A stretch of 64,000 nt of DNA from contig NZ_JHXL01000004.1 in assembly GCF_000687735.1 (NCBI RefSeq), forward strand, positions 1 through 64,000. Direction: 5' to 3'. The position numbers were made by a program, and so were the translations under genes. Under the pieces are notes generated by a model. The model was not told where the DNA came from, searched no databases, and saw only the letters and a list, made by a program, of their open reading frames with translations. This document shows positions 61,231 through 64,000 of this stretch, piece after piece; the stretch's first letter is position 1; the number at the start of each line of letters is the position of its first letter. Source of the stretch: Acholeplasma equifetale ATCC 29724 (GTDB taxonomy: Bacteria; Bacillota_I; Bacilli_A; Acholeplasmatales; Acholeplasmataceae).

Positions 61231-62241
61231 TTATTCCCCCTTAAATTGTTTTAAGAATCTTAAATCATTGGTATAGAAGTTTCTAATATCATCAACACCA
61301 TATTTAAGCATTGCGATTCTTTCAATACCAATGCCAAATGCGAAACCGCTCACCTTTTCTGGGTTATATCCACCCATTCTTAAAACCTCAGGATGAACCA
61401 TACCTGAACCTAAAATTTCAATCCAAGTTTGGCTCTTATCCTTTTTTGTAAATAATACGTCAACTTCAAATGAAGGTTCTGTGAATGGGAAGTATGAAGG
61501 TCTTAAACGAATTTCTTTATCTTCACCAAATAAGTATTTAGCTAGTGATAAAAGTGTTTCTTTTAAATGACCAACATGGATATTTTCACCAATCACTAAT
61601 CCTTCACATTGCATGAATTGATGGGAGTGTGTTTGATCATCTGGGTCACGACGATAAGTTTTACCAGGAGAAATGATTGCGATTGGTTTTCCATTTGATT
61701 TTTCCATAAATCTTGCTTGAACAGGTGATGTATGTGTTCTTAATAAACGATTTTGGTCAATATAAAACGAATCATGCATTTCTCTTGCTGGATGCCCTTC
61801 TGCAATATTCATCATTTCAAAATTATATTTATCAAGTTCAACTTCAGGTCCCTCTGCAACTAAATACCCTTGACCTAAGAAGAAATCTTCTAATGATTCA
61901 ATAATTAAACTTAATGGATGTATAGAACCTTGGCGAAATTGATATCCAGGTATTGTAACATCTATTTTTTCTTTATTAAGTTTAACTTCTAATTCTTTTT
62001 CAAGAATGTCATTTTTAGCATGGTAAATCATAGATTCCATGATTTCTTTTGCATCATTAATCCATTTACCAAATTGTGGTTTCTCTTCATTAGGTAATGT
62101 TTTAATTAAAGGCATCATTTTAGTTAATAATCCATTTTTACCTAAAAATTCAACCCTTAAGTTCTCAACATCTTCCAATGAATTTGTATGGTTTAATTTT
62201 TCTTTTAAATTATCAATTAATTTCATGATTTCATTTTGCAT
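61231..62241 (-). CDS. pheS: Phenylalanine-tRNA ligase α subunit
   Basis: A 336-residue class II aminoacyl-tRNA synthetase subunit. The N-terminal coiled coil (about residues 1-85) is followed by the catalytic core: motif 2 [34 protein letters not shown] and motif 3 [17 protein letters not shown]. It is preceded by a T-box with a TTC specifier. Confidence 0.98.
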   Translation of the reverse strand: MQNEIMKLIDNLKEKLNHTNSLEDVENLRVEFLGKNGLLTKMMPLIKTLPNEEKPQFGKWINDAKEIMESMIYHAKNDILEKELEVKLNKEKIDVTIPGYQFRQGSIHPLSLIIESLEDFFLGQGYLVAEGPEVELDKYNFEMMNIAEGHPAREMHDSFYIDQNRLLRTHTSPVQARFMEKSNGKPIAIISPGKTYRRDPDDQTHSHQFMQCEGLVIGENIHVGHLKETLLSLAKYLFGEDKEIRLRPSYFPFTEPSFEVDVLFTKKDKSQTWIEILGSGMVHPEVLRMGGYNPEKVSGFAFGIGIERIAMLKYGVDDIRNFYTNDLRFLKQFKGE

Positions 62242-62274
62242 ATTTACACCTCTTTATTTTTTATATTTTTAGAT

Positions 62275-62540
62275 AAAAAAAACGTCCTTAGAAAATCTAA
62301 GGACGAAATTATATTCGCGGTACCACCTTAGTTCATAGTTTGATAAACTATGCCCTCAATGTTGATAACGGAACAACCCGGAAAAGATTTTACCTTTTCA
62401 CTCCATAACCGAATTCAGAAGTCTAATTATAAGTGCTTTCACCATTTCACTTATCGCTATGTAATTAGATATTTCTTACTACTGTTATATCTTCGTTTTA
62501 GTTCCTATTTCTTGATAAGAAAATAACTGCCAATCTAAGG
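62275..62540 (-). promoter_or_regulatory. T-box leader with TTC (Phe) specifier controlling pheST
   Basis: On the minus strand: specifier GAA-TTC (TTC at 62413-62411), T-box AAGGTGGTACCGCGAA (62329-62314), and a terminator with a perfect ten-base stem CGTCCTTAGA/TCTAAGGACG (62283-62292, 62296-62305) followed by a T-run. The leader starts near 62535, downstream of TATAAT (62548-62543) that lies inside the 3' end of the Bax inhibitor-1-like gene. Uncharged tRNA-Phe raises pheST expression. Confidence 0.95.
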
Positions 62541-63241
62541 ATATTATAGTATATCCATATTAATGTTACCATAAATCCTAATGCAACTTGCCATTCAGCG
62601 CTCTTTTCAAGTCCCATATTTACAACTGCATTTGCTCTTTCAAAATCTAAAGTAAGCATGAATGCACCTAATACAACCATGAAAATACCTAAGCCAACAG
62701 CTAGTTCAACATTTTGACTAAATGCTGTTGCAAAAGCAGGGTTTACTAATGAGATAATTGATATAACTAACGATCCAATTAAAAGGGTAATTAATGAACT
62801 AATTACGATGTTATATAGTAATCTAGAACCTCTTAAAAGACCAGTATAGTATAACATTAACATCACTATAAATACAATAGCTGTACCAACCATTGCAGTT
62901 AATGCAACGCCTGGAATAATAGCTTCTAAAATCCATGTTAATGTACCATATGCCATACCTTGTGCAACAGAGTAAATAATTGAAAAAGGCATTGCAAGTC
63001 TTGGTGATATATTAGATACTAATACGCTAATAAATCCAATAATTCCTGATAATACTAATGCAATGATCAACACGTTTGACGGAATAAGTATTGTTACATA
63101 GCCTGAAACTAAAGTAACAAGAACTAAAAATAATGTTTTTAAACCAATGCCAGCTCGAGTTGCAACATCAGTTCCATATATAGCTGTTCGTTTTTCTAAA
63201 CTTGAGAAAACTGGGTTTGTGTTACGCATTTTATACTTCAC
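62498..63241 (-). CDS. Bax inhibitor-1/YccA-like membrane protein
   Basis: A 247-residue membrane protein with about seven hydrophobic segments and the family start MRNTNPVFSSLE, typical of the bacterial Bax1-I group (PF12811-like). The C-terminal LGFMVTLIWIYYNILRL and YIAF-type acidic residue FMLTLDFERAN are family-typical. Members of the wider family conduct calcium in a pH-dependent way; the role here is unknown. The pheST promoter lies inside its 3' end. Confidence 0.85.
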   Translation of the reverse strand: MKYKMRNTNPVFSSLEKRTAIYGTDVATRAGIGLKTLFLVLVTLVSGYVTILIPSNVLIIALVLSGIIGFISVLVSNISPRLAMPFSIIYSVAQGMAYGTLTWILEAIIPGVALTAMVGTAIVFIVMLMLYYTGLLRGSRLLYNIVISSLITLLIGSLVISIISLVNPAFATAFSQNVELAVGLGIFMVVLGAFMLTLDFERANAVVNMGLEKSAEWQVALGFMVTLIWIYYNILRLAVIFLSRNRN

Positions 63242-63327
63242 CTCGATTATTTGATACTTCTATCTTATACAATTTATAATTAAATTACTATAAAGAACTT
63301 TTTTTATGTGTTATTTTAGACAATTTT

Positions 63328-64000
63328 TTAATCAATTGCAAATAAACCACTTTCAATTTCAGGTATTTCATCACTTAAGTTTTTAAATGCTCCAGCAGTT
63401 TCCAATCTTTCAAAGACTGTTTTATTCACTCTTGTTCTGCTTTCAACATCTTTTATTGATTTAAACGGTTTTTCATTTCGCTTATCAATGATATCATATG
63501 CAACTTGATCACCTAATCCATCAATTGATACAAAAGGCATTCTTAATCCGTCTTTTTCGATGATGAATTCTTTTGCTTCACTTTTATGAATATCTACTGG
63601 ATAAAATTTATACCCTCTCTTAGTCATTTCTAATGCTACATATAATGTTACTAAGAGTTCTTCTTCTTTGGCTTTTTTCTCACTTTGATTGAGAATTTGA
63701 TTGATACGATTACGAATTGCATTATAACCAGCAATCATTGTATCGTGTTCAAATTGAACTGCACGTTTTGAGAAAAATCCACTATAGAATAGAAGTGGTT
63801 TATATATTTTAAACCATGCAATACGCATCGCCATAATTACATAAGCTGTCGCGTGTGCTTTAGGGAACATGTATTTAATTTTCGATGCGCTCCAAATATA
63901 CCATTCAGGAATACCATTTGCACGCATTTCAGCTTCATATTCAGCCCACTTAGCAGGATTTGATGAAGGTTTTCCTTTACGAACAAACTCCATAATCTCA
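63328..64000 (-). CDS. polC: DNA polymerase III PolC, C-terminal part, cut by window edge
   Basis: The frame is open to the right edge; about 224 C-terminal residues are present. NGIPEWYIWSASKIKYMFPK followed by AHATAYVIMAMRIAWFKIYK and LLFYSGFFSKRA are conserved in the Gram-positive replicative polymerase PolC. The C-terminus includes the helix-hairpin-helix-like FVSIDGLGDQVAYDII. The start lies outside the window. Having PolC places the organism among low-GC Gram-positives and Mollicutes. Confidence 0.96.
   Translation of the reverse strand, partial: EIMEFVRKGKPSSNPAKWAEYEAEMRANGIPEWYIWSASKIKYMFPKAHATAYVIMAMRIAWFKIYKPLLFYSGFFSKRAVQFEHDTMIAGYNAIRNRINQILNQSEKKAKEEELLVTLYVALEMTKRGYKFYPVDIHKSEAKEFIIEKDGLRMPFVSIDGLGDQVAYDIIDKRNEKPFKSIKDVESRTRVNKTVFERLETAGAFKNLSDEIPEIESGLFAID

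Noticed and set aside
1-64000. CRISPR array or prophage
   Set aside because: No regularly spaced direct repeats, cas genes, integrase or phage structural genes were seen.

Overview
The window is strongly AT-rich, low-GC Gram-positive-type DNA read with the standard code (TGA is used as stop, for example at the end of tag). It contains PolC, two T-box leaders, a FakA homologue and typical Firmicute/Mollicute promoters. Surface proteins are either lipobox lipoproteins or carry a C-terminal membrane helix ending in lysines; I saw no LPXTG sorting signal. This fits an Acholeplasma-like or Izemoplasma-like member of the Mollicutes lineage that may lack a cell wall. That placement is inference: no 16S gene or cell-wall gene set lies in the window.

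Layout. 1-4.0 kb: end of a putative transposase, a nested palindrome, a membrane metalloprotease coupled to a SRAP (abasic-site) protein, and a divergent Y-family polymerase/YolD pair. 4.1-10.7 kb: tRNA-Gly, tag, lrgAB, an amino-acid ABC transporter under a T-box whose specifier reads CGC (Arg), PgpA-like, GDPD and DUF402 genes. 10.7-33.2 kb: an apparently continuous 18-gene minus-strand operon. It carries two solute-binding proteins, four sugar permeases, four membrane or surface proteins of unclear role (NHL/TPR, YIP1, DUF5696, YesL) and cytoplasmic NamZ, NagZ, MurK, MurQ, GNAT, NagB, ROK and PIG-L proteins. 33.3-48.1 kb: surface proteins and enzymes on the same strand: a coiled-coil surface protein, an amidase_2 lipoprotein, a tandem DigH-like (GHL10) surface hydrolase, a leaderless GHL10 protein, AnmK, a MurR-type regulator, a phosphodiester glycosidase (NAGPA) and a small lipoprotein. 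48.2-53.0 kb: sdaA, tandem GNAT and a variant PIG-L protein, diverging from a nucleotidyltransferase and a LysR regulator. 53.2-64.0 kb: housekeeping genes (tRNA-Leu, fakA, rpmB, thiN, rpe, rsgA, rlmN, T-box pheST, a Bax inhibitor-1-like gene, the 3' end of polC).

How the genes work together. The region from 10.7 to 48.1 kb reads as a complete peptidoglycan-glycan scavenging locus. The surface amidase would strip stem peptides. The surface GHL10 enzyme would cut the peptide-free glycan. ABC systems would import the fragments, powered by an ATPase encoded elsewhere. NamZ and NagZ would trim them in the cytoplasm, MurK and AnmK would phosphorylate the sugars, MurQ would remove lactate, and NagB would deliver fructose-6-phosphate. 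No nagA is present, and a PIG-L deacetylase closes the operon instead. Close matches to the catabolite-response/LacI-type operator consensus (central CG, TGnAAnCGnWnnCA-like) lie at the start of nearly every transcription unit of this locus. If the host is wall-less, this is a system for feeding on the walls of other bacteria.
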